Positions 9,231 to 18,184 of a DNA stretch of 64,000 bases are shown here, in pieces. Below the pieces are notes generated by a model that was not told the DNA's origin, ran no database searches, and saw only the letters and a list, made by a program, of their open reading frames with translations. Source of the DNA: Sphaerochaeta associata (GTDB taxonomy: Bacteria; Spirochaetota; Spirochaetia; Sphaerochaetales; Sphaerochaetaceae); contig NZ_CP094929.1 in the NCBI RefSeq assembly GCF_022869165.1, forward strand, positions 2,294,001 through 2,358,000. Direction: 5' to 3'. Position 1 is the stretch's first letter; each line of letters starts with the position of its first letter. Made by a program: the position numbers and the translations under genes.

Positions 9231-10457
9231 ATGCAAATCATTACAATCAAGGATGGTAAGGAGAAACAGCTCCTTCGCCATCATCCCTGGGTTTTTTCTG
9301 GAGCTCTCCATACTCCAACCTCAGCACTGGAAACCGGTCTGGGCAGGGTTCAAACCCAAGACGGAGCGTTTATCGCCTACGGCTGGTACGATCAGGACAG
9401 CCATATCCCCCTTCGACTCCTCAGTTGGAATGAATCAAGGATTCCCGACGACTCGTGGTGGGCGCAGGCCATCACCGAAAGCGTACGCAGGAGAAGTTCC
9501 TTTTTTCAGGACAAAGGCGGCGGCACCACCACCTTCCGCATCATATTCTCGGAAGCCGACATGCTTCCGGGCGTAGTGGTTGATGTGTATGGAACCATGC
9601 TGAGAATCATCATCAGCGCCCGTGTCGCCTGGGACCATAAGGAGATAATCGTTTCCACCCTGGACAGCCTTCTCAAACCCTCTTTAATGCTGCTGACCAC
9701 CGACAGTGCCTTCTGTGGTGCGGAAAAGCTCAGTGAAATCACGCTCTATTATCAGGACGGGCAATACTTCAATCCTGCTAAACGAATCGATCCCATCCGC
9801 TTCCGTGAAGACGGTTTGTATTATGAGGTGATACCCGGCAAGGGTCAGAAGAGCGGATTCTACTGCGACCAGCGGGAGAACCGCAAGGCGATTGAAGCCT
9901 ATGCCAAGGATGCCGTGGTGCTCGATGGGTGTTCCTATACGGGAGCCTTCAGCCTTCATGCACTGCGCGCCGGGGCGAAGAGCGTCGATTTGTTCGACTC
10001 CAGCGACCCCGCACTTCGTCAAGCCTTGGTCCATGTACACATCAATCAGGATCTGAAGACCATACCCGAGGGCAGCCGCGCAAGGGTCACTACAACCGTT
10101 TGCGACATCTTCGAGCAGATGCGTGTCATTGAGAGCAACCACTATGACCTGATGATTCTCGACCCCCCGAAGCTTGCTCAGACGAAGGCACAGGCCGAGG
10201 GAGCACAAAAGGCCTACAAGGATTTGAACCGGCTTGCCATGCAGAAGATCAAGAACGGAGGCATCATCGCCACCTTCAGCTGCAGCGCATCCATCAGCGC
10301 CGAGCAACTTCGCATGATCCTTGCCTGGAGTGCAAAAGATGCCAACGTTGAAATTCAGATACTGAAGAGCCTGGGCCAGGCGGAGGATCATCCGATCCGT
10401 CTCTCGTTTCCGGAATCGGAATACTTGTGCGGATATATTTTGAGGGTGCTGCGCTAA
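9231..10457 (+). CDS. Class I SAM-dependent rRNA methyltransferase, RlmI type
   Basis: The 408-residue product has the layout of the RlmI/YccW family, which methylates cytosine-5 in 23S rRNA: an N-terminal PUA-like RNA-binding domain (HHPWVFSGAL at about residues 17-26), then a Rossmann methyltransferase with KSGFYCDQRENR, VLDGCSYTGAFSLHA as the SAM loop, DLMILDPPKL as motif IV and a cysteine in ATFSCSAS. The start MQIITIKDG is preceded by a promoter rather than a ribosome site. The exact target base is inferred from the family. Confidence 0.9.
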   Translation: MQIITIKDGKEKQLLRHHPWVFSGALHTPTSALETGLGRVQTQDGAFIAYGWYDQDSHIPLRLLSWNESRIPDDSWWAQAITESVRRRSSFFQDKGGGTTTFRIIFSEADMLPGVVVDVYGTMLRIIISARVAWDHKEIIVSTLDSLLKPSLMLLTTDSAFCGAEKLSEITLYYQDGQYFNPAKRIDPIRFREDGLYYEVIPGKGQKSGFYCDQRENRKAIEAYAKDAVVLDGCSYTGAFSLHALRAGAKSVDLFDSSDPALRQALVHVHINQDLKTIPEGSRARVTTTVCDIFEQMRVIESNHYDLMILDPPKLAQTKAQAEGAQKAYKDLNRLAMQKIKNGGIIATFSCSASISAEQLRMILAWSAKDANVEIQILKSLGQAEDHPIRLSFPESEYLCGYILRVLR

Positions 10458-11092
10458 CTGGCCAACGGATTGGGAGTATCGTCGGGATTGGAATCATCCA
10501 AATCAAGCATGCCTGCCAGGAATTGCAGCTGGTCGAGCATGCTTGCCACCTTCTCTGGAAGGAATCCCACCTCCCCTTTCTGATCATCCAGGGACCGCAA
10601 GGCGTAGGAGTAATCCTGCATGACCGGCACATCGCTTTCAAAAACGATATGCTCGGGCATGGTTTTCTCTTCGTTGTACTTGCAGCGCCTGAATACGGCA
10701 GAACCATTCTTGTCCTGATAGGCACAGGCACCGAAGAGCCGGCAGATCAAAGGCCGTGCAGCATAGACCGAACAGTGGAACGGGGAGTCGAACCGATACA
10801 ACGGGCAAGGACCCTTCTGATTGCCGATGCTCTGCTGCACTTTCTCAATCAAAGCTTCATCCTTCTTGATGAAAAGCAGGTATGCAGCAACCAGCCGGGC
10901 TTCGCTGGCGGTGATGTCCGGCATGAAGTGCTCACAGCAGGTGCCGCACCCTTGGGCGCAGGCAATAGCATGCTCACGGCAAAAAGAGGCTGTCTTTTGC
11001 TCTATTTCTGTATATAAGGAAAACAAGTCGGTCATGGATTGACCGGCATACGTTCCGCCAAATGCGGAACAGAGTTGTGCAATGCTGTCCAT
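10454..11092 (-). CDS. YkgJ-type cysteine-cluster protein
   Basis: A 212-residue cytosolic protein with CAQGCGTCCEHF at about residues 48-59 and the later CPLYRF, HCSVYAARPLICRLFGAC cluster. Together these are the cysteines that define the YkgJ/Fliw-like metal-cluster family, thought to bind zinc or an iron-sulfur cluster. Its biochemical role is unknown. The start MDSIAQLC was chosen because a promoter lies at 11122-11151 and a GGGAG site about 10 nt before this ATG; the open frame continues upstream without support. It is convergent with the methyltransferase gene (4-nt overlap). Confidence 0.75.
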   Translation of the reverse strand: MDSIAQLCSAFGGTYAGQSMTDLFSLYTEIEQKTASFCREHAIACAQGCGTCCEHFMPDITASEARLVAAYLLFIKKDEALIEKVQQSIGNQKGPCPLYRFDSPFHCSVYAARPLICRLFGACAYQDKNGSAVFRRCKYNEEKTMPEHIVFESDVPVMQDYSYALRSLDDQKGEVGFLPEKVASMLDQLQFLAGMLDLDDSNPDDTPNPLAS

Positions 11093-11121
11093 CTTTGAAG
11101 AACTCTCCCGAGAACTGAGAG

Positions 11122-11151
11122 ATAGTAGCATTACAAAATTAAGCGAATCAA
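11122..11151 (-). promoter_or_regulatory. Promoter of the cysteine-cluster gene
   Basis: On the minus strand TTGATT, an 18-nt spacer and TACTAT, located over the last codons of corA. Confidence 0.5.
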
Positions 11152-12173
11152 TCGGGCAAAGACCGCTTTTTTCGTTTTTTTCTCCTAATTTCCTTGCCTG
11201 TCTCCCTCGCACCAAGCAAGGAGCGCTGGACCAATCGTGCATTACGTCGGTCGGAAAGCATCCAGCCGCCTATCAAGGCGCTCACTCCACAAAAGGAGAG
11301 GATGCCGATCCAGGCAAATGGATTGGTCATAAAAGGCAAATCAACATTCATTCCGTAGAATCCGGTTACGAACGTCGGGAACATCAAGCTGATGGAGATA
11401 ATGGTCAGCCGTTTCATGATTACGTTCATGTTATTGCTGATGACCGAAGCAAATGCATCCATCGTTCCTGTGAGGATTGATGAGTAGATGTTCGCCATCT
11501 CGATGGCCTGCTTGTTATCGGTGATTACGTCGTCCAGGAAGTCACGCTCCTCTTCGCCGGCAAGCTTGAAGTAGGGGGTTCGCTGCAGGCGTTCGAGCAG
11601 GGCCTCGTTGGTGGTAAGGCTGGTTGAGAAGTAGACCAAGGACTTCTGGATCTGCAGCAGCTGAATCAGTTCATAATTCATGATGCTCTTCTGAAGCTGC
11701 TCCTCCACCTGGCTCTTCTGGCGGTTGATATACTTGAGCAGGCGGATGTAGACCATCACCGCCCGGCCAAGGATGCTGATCACAAATCCTTCCATTGTCT
11801 GTACAGGATACTGGCGGTAACGGTTCTTCGCAAAATCCTCAAGTACGATGCTATCGCTTTGGCAGATGGTGATAACGGTATCGCGGACCAGGACAATTCC
11901 CAAAGGAACGGCATACTGGTTGATTCCCTTGCAATCATCGGCCATGGCGGGCAGACGCACGATGAGAGCAACGTAATCGTCCTCTTTCTCAATGCGCGCC
12001 TGTTCGTCCTGGTCCATGATATCTGCAAGCAATTCACTGGAAATCGAATACTGCTCCTCAAGCTGGGAGATATCGTCACGGTTGATGTCGCGTGCATCAA
12101 CCCAAGTGTAGGGAGCCTCCTGGATGGGATCTCCTGGATTCAGGCTCATCAGATTCTTTCTGATTGTGATCAT
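11148..12173 (-). CDS. corA: CorA family magnesium transporter
   Basis: A 341-residue magnesium or cobalt channel. A large acidic and helical cytoplasmic domain is followed by two C-terminal membrane helices. The signature GFYGMNVDLPF lies in the loop after the first helix (about residue 283), and YGMN is the selectivity motif. The start is ATG with a very good GGAGGAAGT ribosome site. Upstream is an unusual leader with a small ORF and structures able to hide that site, so expression may be controlled at translation. Confidence 0.95.
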   Translation of the reverse strand: MITIRKNLMSLNPGDPIQEAPYTWVDARDINRDDISQLEEQYSISSELLADIMDQDEQARIEKEDDYVALIVRLPAMADDCKGINQYAVPLGIVLVRDTVITICQSDSIVLEDFAKNRYRQYPVQTMEGFVISILGRAVMVYIRLLKYINRQKSQVEEQLQKSIMNYELIQLLQIQKSLVYFSTSLTTNEALLERLQRTPYFKLAGEEERDFLDDVITDNKQAIEMANIYSSILTGTMDAFASVISNNMNVIMKRLTIISISLMFPTFVTGFYGMNVDLPFMTNPFAWIGILSFCGVSALIGGWMLSDRRNARLVQRSLLGARETGKEIRRKKRKKRSLPD

Positions 12174-12258
12174 ACTTCCTCCGTGGATGGTTGGGGCGTT
12201 CTCCCGATTCCACAGGGGATGGACCTGGTAGGTTTAGCAGCAGTACCAGGAGGACGCC
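12174..12258 (-). promoter_or_regulatory. Structured leader of corA
   Basis: In the minus-strand RNA, a 7-bp stem CCUGGUA/UACCAGG (12244-12250 with 12224-12230) has the stop codon of the leader ORF in its loop. An outer stem pairs GGCGU and CUCC (12249-12258) with GGAG and ACGCC (12195-12204), one mismatch. UCCUCC at 12249-12254 could instead pair with the corA Shine-Dalgarno GGAGGA at 12177-12182. These exclusive pairings suggest that translation of the leader ORF decides access to corA. Confidence 0.5.
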
Positions 12259-12314
12259 ATAAGCGGGTTTCTAGGCAGGGGTGTTATACTACCACCGTCG
12301 TCTAACGTAGACAT
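12234..12314 (-). CDS. Leader peptide upstream of corA (26 aa)
   Basis: ATG preceded by AAGGAGGAGCCA, a strong ribosome site, then 26 codons and TAA, 60 nt before corA. The peptide begins MSTLDDGGS, contains TPLPRNPL in the middle and ends SSWYCC. It has three prolines in eight residues. From memory, the Salmonella MgtL leader peptide, which senses magnesium upstream of mgtA, also contains TPLPR; the match is short and I could not check it. A 13-bp palindrome (GTCTA-ACG-TAGAC, 12300-12312) lies within codons 2-6. The role as a regulatory leader is inferred. Confidence 0.55.
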   Translation of the reverse strand: MSTLDDGGSITPLPRNPLMASSWYCC

Positions 12315-12466
12315 TGGCTCCTCCTTGCATGTGATGGCTTGCCTGTCTGGCGAGCACCGCACTCAGTCTACCATAGACCTAGAAGAAGAATAAAGGGGGC
12401 TTGGAAGAAAAAACGCCCTTTTCCAAATCATTCAAACCTCCTATACTCGGCGATAGGAGGAAGATA

Positions 12467-13018
12467 ATGGTTAGTAGAGATGAAGCTGAAAAACTGTTGC
12501 GTAAGTATAATCCCAACGAGGCGTTGGTTTACCACGCATTCTGTGTTGAACAGACCATGGCTCGTTTCGCAACCGAGTACGGCCACGATGCCGAGTATTG
12601 GGCCCTCGTTGGCTTGTTGCACGACATCGACTGGGGGATGTTTCCCGAAGAGCACTGCAAGAAAGCCCCCGAGCTGTTAAAGGAAATCGACGTGGACGAT
12701 GCATTCATCCATGCTGTCTGCAGTCATGGATGGGGACTGTGCAGTGACATTGAGCCCCGGCTATTCATGGAGAAGGTCCTCTACACCATTGATGAACTGA
12801 CCGGCCTCGTATACGCAACAGCGCTCATGAGGCCTGAGCGGATGCAGGGCATGAGCGTAAAGTCGGTCAAGAAGAAATGGTCTTCCAAAGGCTTTGCAGC
12901 CGGGGTGAATCGTGATGTAATCGCCCAAGGCGCCCAAATGCTCGATATACCGTTGGAACACATCATCACCCTCACCATCGAGGCCATGGAGAAAGCAAGC
13001 GACAAAATCGGTCTTTAG
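12467..13018 (+). CDS. HD domain protein
   Basis: A 183-residue protein of the HD metal-dependent phosphohydrolase superfamily. The paired HD is in LLHDIDWG at about residues 47-54, with an upstream histidine in YHAFCVEQ and later HAVCSHGW. The start is ATG with GGAGGAAGATA upstream and TATACT about 20 nt further. The substrate (nucleotide or other phosphoester) is unknown. It ends convergently with a 4-nt overlap on the next gene. Confidence 0.8.
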   Translation: MVSRDEAEKLLRKYNPNEALVYHAFCVEQTMARFATEYGHDAEYWALVGLLHDIDWGMFPEEHCKKAPELLKEIDVDDAFIHAVCSHGWGLCSDIEPRLFMEKVLYTIDELTGLVYATALMRPERMQGMSVKSVKKKWSSKGFAAGVNRDVIAQGAQMLDIPLEHIITLTIEAMEKASDKIGL

Positions 13019-14499
13019 GCAAGTGGCATCTGTTCGATTCGAACGATGCCGCTCTTATTAAGCACCACGGTGTAATGGCTGTAGTTGTCCAGATCCTCTT
13101 TCTTGGAGTACTCACGGATGATGAGATGCAAATGATAGACCCGTTCGCTGCTGAGTTGGTCGAGTTCATCTGCATTGGGATCCATCCGGAATACTACATC
13201 ATTGGGATCATCCATCTCCTTGAGAAAGTCATCGAGCCTGATACGGGTAACGAGGGTGAAGTTGTTCTCCCTTGGAAAGCTGTCCCGTTGCAATGTGTGC
13301 TTGGTCAGCGGATGCATGGTCAAGTCACGGATGTAGTGAATCACATCCTCTTTGGGGAGCATATCCCTGAAGGGATTGTTTTTGTCTTTGCGGATTTCCT
13401 TGACGTAGGCGCTCAGGTCGTCGACATCCTCGAATGTAAGGCGTATGCGGCTCGAGCAGATTTTCTTGTTCGTCTTCGGTGAAAGGAAGGATGAAATTTC
13501 ATCGGCCATCATTCGCGGAAGCACCGCCTTAAAGAAGAGGCGAAGCCACTCCTTGATTCTATCCTTGAAAACATAGCCGATGATTACGATGAACGCCCAC
13601 TGAAAACTGTTTCGTATGAAGGTGGTCTCGGCAAAGATCGTCGTCAAGGTGGCAAACGCCATAGCAACACCTGCTGCGGTGCCGGCCAGTATCTCAGAAA
13701 CACGCTTGGGCCAACGGGAGACTTCAGGAACCAGATAGAGCGAGGACTGCGTCCACTTCTTTAAAATGGCCTTTCGATACTGCACGGTCTCGGAATTCGT
13801 GCTTCCGCTGGGATAGTCATGCTCGCTGCGATACTCCATCTCCTCGCGGGAGAAACTCAGAAGGTTTGTCAGCGTCTTCTGCATCTGCTGCTGGAAGGTG
13901 CTTGATGCCATATACAAGTCGATGGCGTGCTTCTCACACAACAGGCTGATAGCTTCATCAGCCCAGAGGAAGGCCAACAACAATCGGTTGTCCGGACTGA
14001 ATTTTGCCTGAATGGCTTCCAATAAGTCACGAATGGTCGAACAGAGCATTGTCGCATTGGTGTGCCAGGCATCCAAGGTCGCCTCAAGATCGTTGACCAT
14101 TCCCAGTTTCACCATGTCCTTGCAATCCTGCAGGCAGGCTTTATTCTCATGACGTGCGGAATTGACCACAGTCTGCAACTCATGAATCACGTTTCGTTCG
14201 GGAACGCTGGTAACATCCTTAACCAAGTCGTCGGTGTACCGCTTGAGAATGGTCAGGGGGCTGAGATTGTTGCGTGCATCAAGAAGCTCTTCCAAAGTGA
14301 TCTCGGGAGAGGAATATCTGCCGTGGCTCTGAAACTTATGCAAGAGCCGTTCCTCGGAATATGTGTTTTTATTCACATAGAGCTGTGGCGGCGAGAACAG
14401 GTAGTAATGTATTTCCCGTTCATACCGTTTAGTCTCAGGAATCGGCAGAATGAGTTTGGTTTCCAGATGCCTGCTCGAGTGTTTACGAAGATCTATCAA
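13015..14499 (-). CDS. Hypothetical protein with two membrane helices
   Basis: A 494-residue protein that I do not recognise. The N-terminal half (to about residue 260) is charged and helical. Two hydrophobic helices follow near residues 270-315 (TAAGVAMAFATLTTIF and FQWAFIVIIGYVF), then a C-terminal domain with mixed strands ending in LNKSGIVRIEQMPLA. The start is TTG, supported by a strong promoter 21 nt upstream and GGGAGGG just before it. It appears to be a single transcription unit, antiparallel to the HD gene. Confidence 0.7.
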   Translation of the reverse strand: MIDLRKHSSRHLETKLILPIPETKRYEREIHYYLFSPPQLYVNKNTYSEERLLHKFQSHGRYSSPEITLEELLDARNNLSPLTILKRYTDDLVKDVTSVPERNVIHELQTVVNSARHENKACLQDCKDMVKLGMVNDLEATLDAWHTNATMLCSTIRDLLEAIQAKFSPDNRLLLAFLWADEAISLLCEKHAIDLYMASSTFQQQMQKTLTNLLSFSREEMEYRSEHDYPSGSTNSETVQYRKAILKKWTQSSLYLVPEVSRWPKRVSEILAGTAAGVAMAFATLTTIFAETTFIRNSFQWAFIVIIGYVFKDRIKEWLRLFFKAVLPRMMADEISSFLSPKTNKKICSSRIRLTFEDVDDLSAYVKEIRKDKNNPFRDMLPKEDVIHYIRDLTMHPLTKHTLQRDSFPRENNFTLVTRIRLDDFLKEMDDPNDVVFRMDPNADELDQLSSERVYHLHLIIREYSKKEDLDNYSHYTVVLNKSGIVRIEQMPLA

Positions 14500-14519
14500 G
14501 TCGCCCTCCCGACTGCACT

Positions 14520-14548
14520 AGTATACAGGAGGGTCGGAGCTAACGCAA
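14520..14548 (-). promoter_or_regulatory. Promoter of the 494-aa membrane protein gene
   Basis: On the minus strand TTGCGT, a 17-nt spacer and TATACT. It overlaps the last codons of pyrC and supports the TTG start at 14499. Confidence 0.65.
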
Positions 14549-15586
14549 TCGGAACTTGGCAAAGCTATCGTACGGATAGGCCCCCGCAGCAGCAAGGGAA
14601 AGAGCAGAAAGCTGATCATAGGAAGGAATGCATATTTCCCGCTCAGGCAGCCCTGCAACCTGTAAAACCCGCTCACCCAGCAGCCGGGCCAGCAGCTTGG
14701 CTGAAGCGCCCTGCTCGATCAACTGCTTGACCAGCAGAAGCAGGCCGCTGAACCCCGGGATGCCGCTTGCCCCCAGTTCCTTATCTTGAAGTGTGTGTGG
14801 GGCATGATCGGTCTCTACCCAATCAAACCTCCCCGCCAACAAGGCAGCGAAGAGCGAGCTTCGTTCAGTCTCACTTCGAAGCGGCGGGTTCATTTTCGCA
14901 TATAGGTCATGATCGCAGGCATCCTTGCTGGACAGTAGTGCATGATGCGGAGTGACGGCACAACTGATGCGCCGACCCAAGCGTTTCGCCTCCTCGACAA
15001 TACCCAAGGCTTCGACACTGCTGAGGTGGCAGATGTGCAGATGGCCTTTGAATCCAACCTCGCCCGAGAGCCTGATCTGGTCTCGCACAGAAGCCGTTTC
15101 AGCCTCAACTGGCCTGGCCATGCTATGGCTGGAGAAATCCCGACCATCCTCCAAGGAGGGTCTGAGAAGGGACTCCTTCTCACAGTGCAAGGCAACCATC
15201 CCCTCATATCCTGCAGAGGCCAGGGTTTGGTAGACAGATCGTTGCGTCTGCTCCTCGACAAGCCCCATATGACCTGTCGAGTGCCCGGCGAATAATTTCA
15301 GTCCGATGACGGAGGGAAAAAGCGATGTTGCCAGCTTGGCAATCGATTCAACCTGCCTTGGATCGGAGGTTACGCCGGCCCAGAGATGATAGCGAACTCC
15401 CACATTGCAGCGCCAGGCATCCTCAAGTCGTGTAAGAACAGCTTCCTCGGTAGTGAGCGGAGGACTCGTATTGGGCATGTCGAACAGCTCGTCGATGCCG
15501 CATTGAAGGGCAACCTGCATTCCATGCTGCAAGGTTTCCTTCTCTGCCTGACCCCAATCCCTGAGATGTACATGCGGATCAATCAT
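14540..15586 (-). CDS. pyrC: Dihydroorotase
   Basis: Cyclises carbamoyl aspartate to dihydroorotate, the third step of UMP synthesis. The 348-residue product has the amidohydrolase metal sites MIDPHVHLRDW at the N-terminus, GHLHICHLSS in the middle, CAVTPHHALL, and VETDHAPHT, the metal-binding Asp with its flanking histidines. The start ATG lies 8 nt inside the end of pyrDK, so it is translated as part of the operon. It is shorter at the N-terminus than class I PyrC and begins directly at the first metal-binding strand. Confidence 0.92.
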   Translation of the reverse strand: MIDPHVHLRDWGQAEKETLQHGMQVALQCGIDELFDMPNTSPPLTTEEAVLTRLEDAWRCNVGVRYHLWAGVTSDPRQVESIAKLATSLFPSVIGLKLFAGHSTGHMGLVEEQTQRSVYQTLASAGYEGMVALHCEKESLLRPSLEDGRDFSSHSMARPVEAETASVRDQIRLSGEVGFKGHLHICHLSSVEALGIVEEAKRLGRRISCAVTPHHALLSSKDACDHDLYAKMNPPLRSETERSSLFAALLAGRFDWVETDHAPHTLQDKELGASGIPGFSGLLLLVKQLIEQGASAKLLARLLGERVLQVAGLPEREICIPSYDQLSALSLAAAGAYPYDSFAKFRLR

Positions 15587-17312
15587 AGGCCAACAACTCA
15601 CTTGCTTCCCGTTTGAGGAAATCATACCGCATGAAGGTGCCCCAGCGGCAGGTAAGCCGGTCGCCGCAGGCACACTCCCCGCACATCCCGATCCCACACA
15701 AGGTCATCCTTTCCATAGAAAGATAGAGGTTCTCCTCCGTGATTCCTCGTCCCAGCAGTTTTCGGCTGGCGATGGCCATGAAGATTTCCGGACCTACAAG
15801 GTAGCAGGCCATCCCAGGGTCCAATGCAATGGTATCGAGCAGATCGAGCACCCTGCCCGGCCGTCCTCTATCGGCGATGCAGGTAAACGAGCCGAATGCA
15901 CCCAGTTCGTCCTCAAGCAGGGCCTTTCCACTCACCTCTTCACTGGTTCCGATGAGGATGGTCATCTGCGTTCCCTGTTCTTTCAGTTGGGAAGCAAGGG
16001 ATGGCAGCACTGCTACTCCGGTGCCTCCTGCTATCAAAAGGGCTTGCTTGGTCGGTTTGTTCTCCAGCTGCGCCCCATACAAGCCTCTCACAAACAGTTC
16101 AGAACCAACTGAAAGGTTGCACAGAGCTTCAGAGAAGGGGCCGCGTTTTTTAATGATGAATGTCAAGGGATCATTGTGAGCCACCGAGAACGGTTTCTCT
16201 CCTATCATGGGCAGCCACAGGAAGGCAAACTGACCGGCTTTGCAGTCAAGCTTTCCATCGAGGGTGATGAGCACCGTATCCTTGCCGTACTGCTTGAAGG
16301 CAGTCACTACATGTTTCTCGTAGGCCATCTGCCGCTCTGCGCTGAGAAAAGAGGAAGATGACGGGACGACGATCTTTCCAGTGGACAGCAACAGTGCTTG
16401 TGCCTCAGCCTTCACCGATGCAAGGTAGGCAGGCCAGGTGCGCTGGTCCACTGTTCCTAAAGCCGAACCGATGCCAACGGCGTCGGCTCCGGCTTCAATG
16501 AGAAGGGCTGCTTCCCAACCCTCGCTTACCCCACCCATCCCGATCAGAGGGATATCATCGCCACAGGCCAAGCGAATGGCCTTGACGGCCTCCAGAGCGT
16601 TCGGGAAGACCTGCCTGCCGCTGCAACCGCCTTTTCCTCCCAGCTTGTTCTGAAGAATAGGAGTCCCGCTGACAGGATCGATGTGCACGATGGGCCCGAC
16701 TGTATTGATGGCGACCAATCCGTCGGCTCCGCTTTCGACCACCGCTTTGGCAATCAATCCGATGTCCTGGACGTTGGGAGTGAGTTTGACGAACAATGGA
16801 GCCTTGCAGGAGGTTGTTGCCTCCTTGATCGAGCGTACGTACTGGGCGGCAATCGACTGGTCGCATCCGATGGAAGAGCCATACCCGACTGAGGCGTGCG
16901 GACAGGAGAAGTTCAACTCAACCATATCAGCAACCTCATCAAAAGCCTTCACCAAGGTGATGAAATCCTCGATGCTGTTCGCAGAAAGCGAGACATTCAA
17001 CAATGCGTTGAAGTCATGCTCGCTTCTGAGCTTTCTCAGTTCATACAACGCTTGCTCCAACCCAGGGTTGCGCAGCCCGACCGAGTTACCAAAGTTGCCT
17101 CGTTCGGTCTCACAGATGACCGGTTCTCGGTTGCCGGGATTAACCTCGACTTGGAAACTCTTGGTCGTTATGATGCCGATGCTCGGCACCTTGGTGTCGA
17201 AATACGTTAGCAAAGCGGGTTTTGTGGAGGCTACACCGCTGACGGTAGTCAGCAGGACATCCTTACGGCGATCAAGGTGACGGCGGCTCAGAACCTTCAG
17301 AACATCCTTCAT
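15579..17312 (-). CDS. pyrDK: Fused dihydroorotate dehydrogenase PyrD-PyrK
   Basis: A single 577-residue frame joins two proteins that are normally separate. Residues about 1-300 are class 1B dihydroorotate dehydrogenase, with NPGNREP, NFSCPHASVGYG carrying the active-site cysteine, and GMGGVSEG for FMN phosphate. Residues about 335-577 are the PyrK electron-transfer subunit: GEKPFSVA for FAD, LIAGGTGVAVLPSL for NAD, and the cluster CGIGMCGECACGDRLTC for a 2Fe-2S centre. Together they oxidise dihydroorotate with NAD. No stop or frameshift separates them. ATGA overlap with pyrF upstream and 8-nt overlap with pyrC downstream. Confidence 0.93.
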   Translation of the reverse strand: MKDVLKVLSRRHLDRRKDVLLTTVSGVASTKPALLTYFDTKVPSIGIITTKSFQVEVNPGNREPVICETERGNFGNSVGLRNPGLEQALYELRKLRSEHDFNALLNVSLSANSIEDFITLVKAFDEVADMVELNFSCPHASVGYGSSIGCDQSIAAQYVRSIKEATTSCKAPLFVKLTPNVQDIGLIAKAVVESGADGLVAINTVGPIVHIDPVSGTPILQNKLGGKGGCSGRQVFPNALEAVKAIRLACGDDIPLIGMGGVSEGWEAALLIEAGADAVGIGSALGTVDQRTWPAYLASVKAEAQALLLSTGKIVVPSSSSFLSAERQMAYEKHVVTAFKQYGKDTVLITLDGKLDCKAGQFAFLWLPMIGEKPFSVAHNDPLTFIIKKRGPFSEALCNLSVGSELFVRGLYGAQLENKPTKQALLIAGGTGVAVLPSLASQLKEQGTQMTILIGTSEEVSGKALLEDELGAFGSFTCIADRGRPGRVLDLLDTIALDPGMACYLVGPEIFMAIASRKLLGRGITEENLYLSMERMTLCGIGMCGECACGDRLTCRWGTFMRYDFLKREASELLAYD

Positions 17313-18175
17313 AAGGCGGTCTCCATGATAAGTTGACGCAGGTTGGCCTCACAGATTTCCAGCCAATCCTCAGGCACGGGTCCCTGCTTCCAGGGATGTG
17401 TCAGTGCACTTGAACTGTTGATTCTTGCCAAGACCAAGGGATAACCGGTTGTTCGAAGAATCTCCATCACCTCAGTGGCAGAACCACCCTGACTTCCAAC
17501 ACCGGGGATCAGCATGGGTACTCGCTGGGCCTGATAGAAGGCTGCAATCGACCTTAACTCATCAAGATTGGTAGCTCCCACAACGGCTCCGACGCATCCA
17601 CGCCTGTCATTGTAGGCGGCAATTTGGGAAGCAACCTCGAGATACAGCGGTCTTTGGTCAGAAAGCAGCAGGTTCTGCAAGTCCCTTCCCCCCGGATTGC
17701 TGGTACGGTTGAGGATGTACACACCCTTGTCCTCAAAGTCAGTGAAAGGCTTGACCGAGTCACTTCCCATGTACGGGGCAACAGTCACAGCATCGCAGGC
17801 CCAGGCATCGAACGCTTCCTGTGCATAATTGAGACTGCTTCGGGCGATATCACCGCGCTTGCTGTCCAGGATCACCGGGATGCCGGGGAAAAAGTTTTCC
17901 ACCAAGTCTAGGACATCGACAAGAGCGAGACTTCCCGAGAAGTCCTCCTCTCGGGGCTTATCCAGACTCTGGTAGTATCCGATGTTGGGCTTGAACGCTG
18001 CAGGGATCAGTCCCGAGAGAACCATTCTTCGAAACAATTGCTGGAAAAATGCATTCACATCCGTTCGAAGATCTCCACTGCCCAGCGGCAACGACTCCCT
18101 CTGAGGGTCCAGCCCCATGCAGGCGATATTGCCTACCTGTTTCGCGCTTGCTTCAAGTAATGCTCCGTACTGCAT
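17309..18175 (-). CDS. pyrF: Orotidine 5'-phosphate decarboxylase, long type
   Basis: Decarboxylates OMP to UMP, the last step of the pathway. At 288 residues it belongs to the longer subfamily found in mycobacteria and Myxococcus-like genomes. The catalytic motif LDSKRGDIARSS lies at about residues 93-104, and CMGLDPQRESLP and PGVGSQGG are the phosphate-binding ends. It follows pyrE by 9 nt and overlaps pyrDK by ATGA. Confidence 0.93.
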   Translation of the reverse strand: MQYGALLEASAKQVGNIACMGLDPQRESLPLGSGDLRTDVNAFFQQLFRRMVLSGLIPAAFKPNIGYYQSLDKPREEDFSGSLALVDVLDLVENFFPGIPVILDSKRGDIARSSLNYAQEAFDAWACDAVTVAPYMGSDSVKPFTDFEDKGVYILNRTSNPGGRDLQNLLLSDQRPLYLEVASQIAAYNDRRGCVGAVVGATNLDELRSIAAFYQAQRVPMLIPGVGSQGGSATEVMEILRTTGYPLVLARINSSSALTHPWKQGPVPEDWLEICEANLRQLIMETAL

Positions 18176-18184
18176 GCTGTCTCC

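Noticed and set aside
12174-12314. M-box magnesium riboswitch or SRP RNA before corA
   Set aside because: Neither the M-box core nor the SRP GGAAGGAAGC loop is present.
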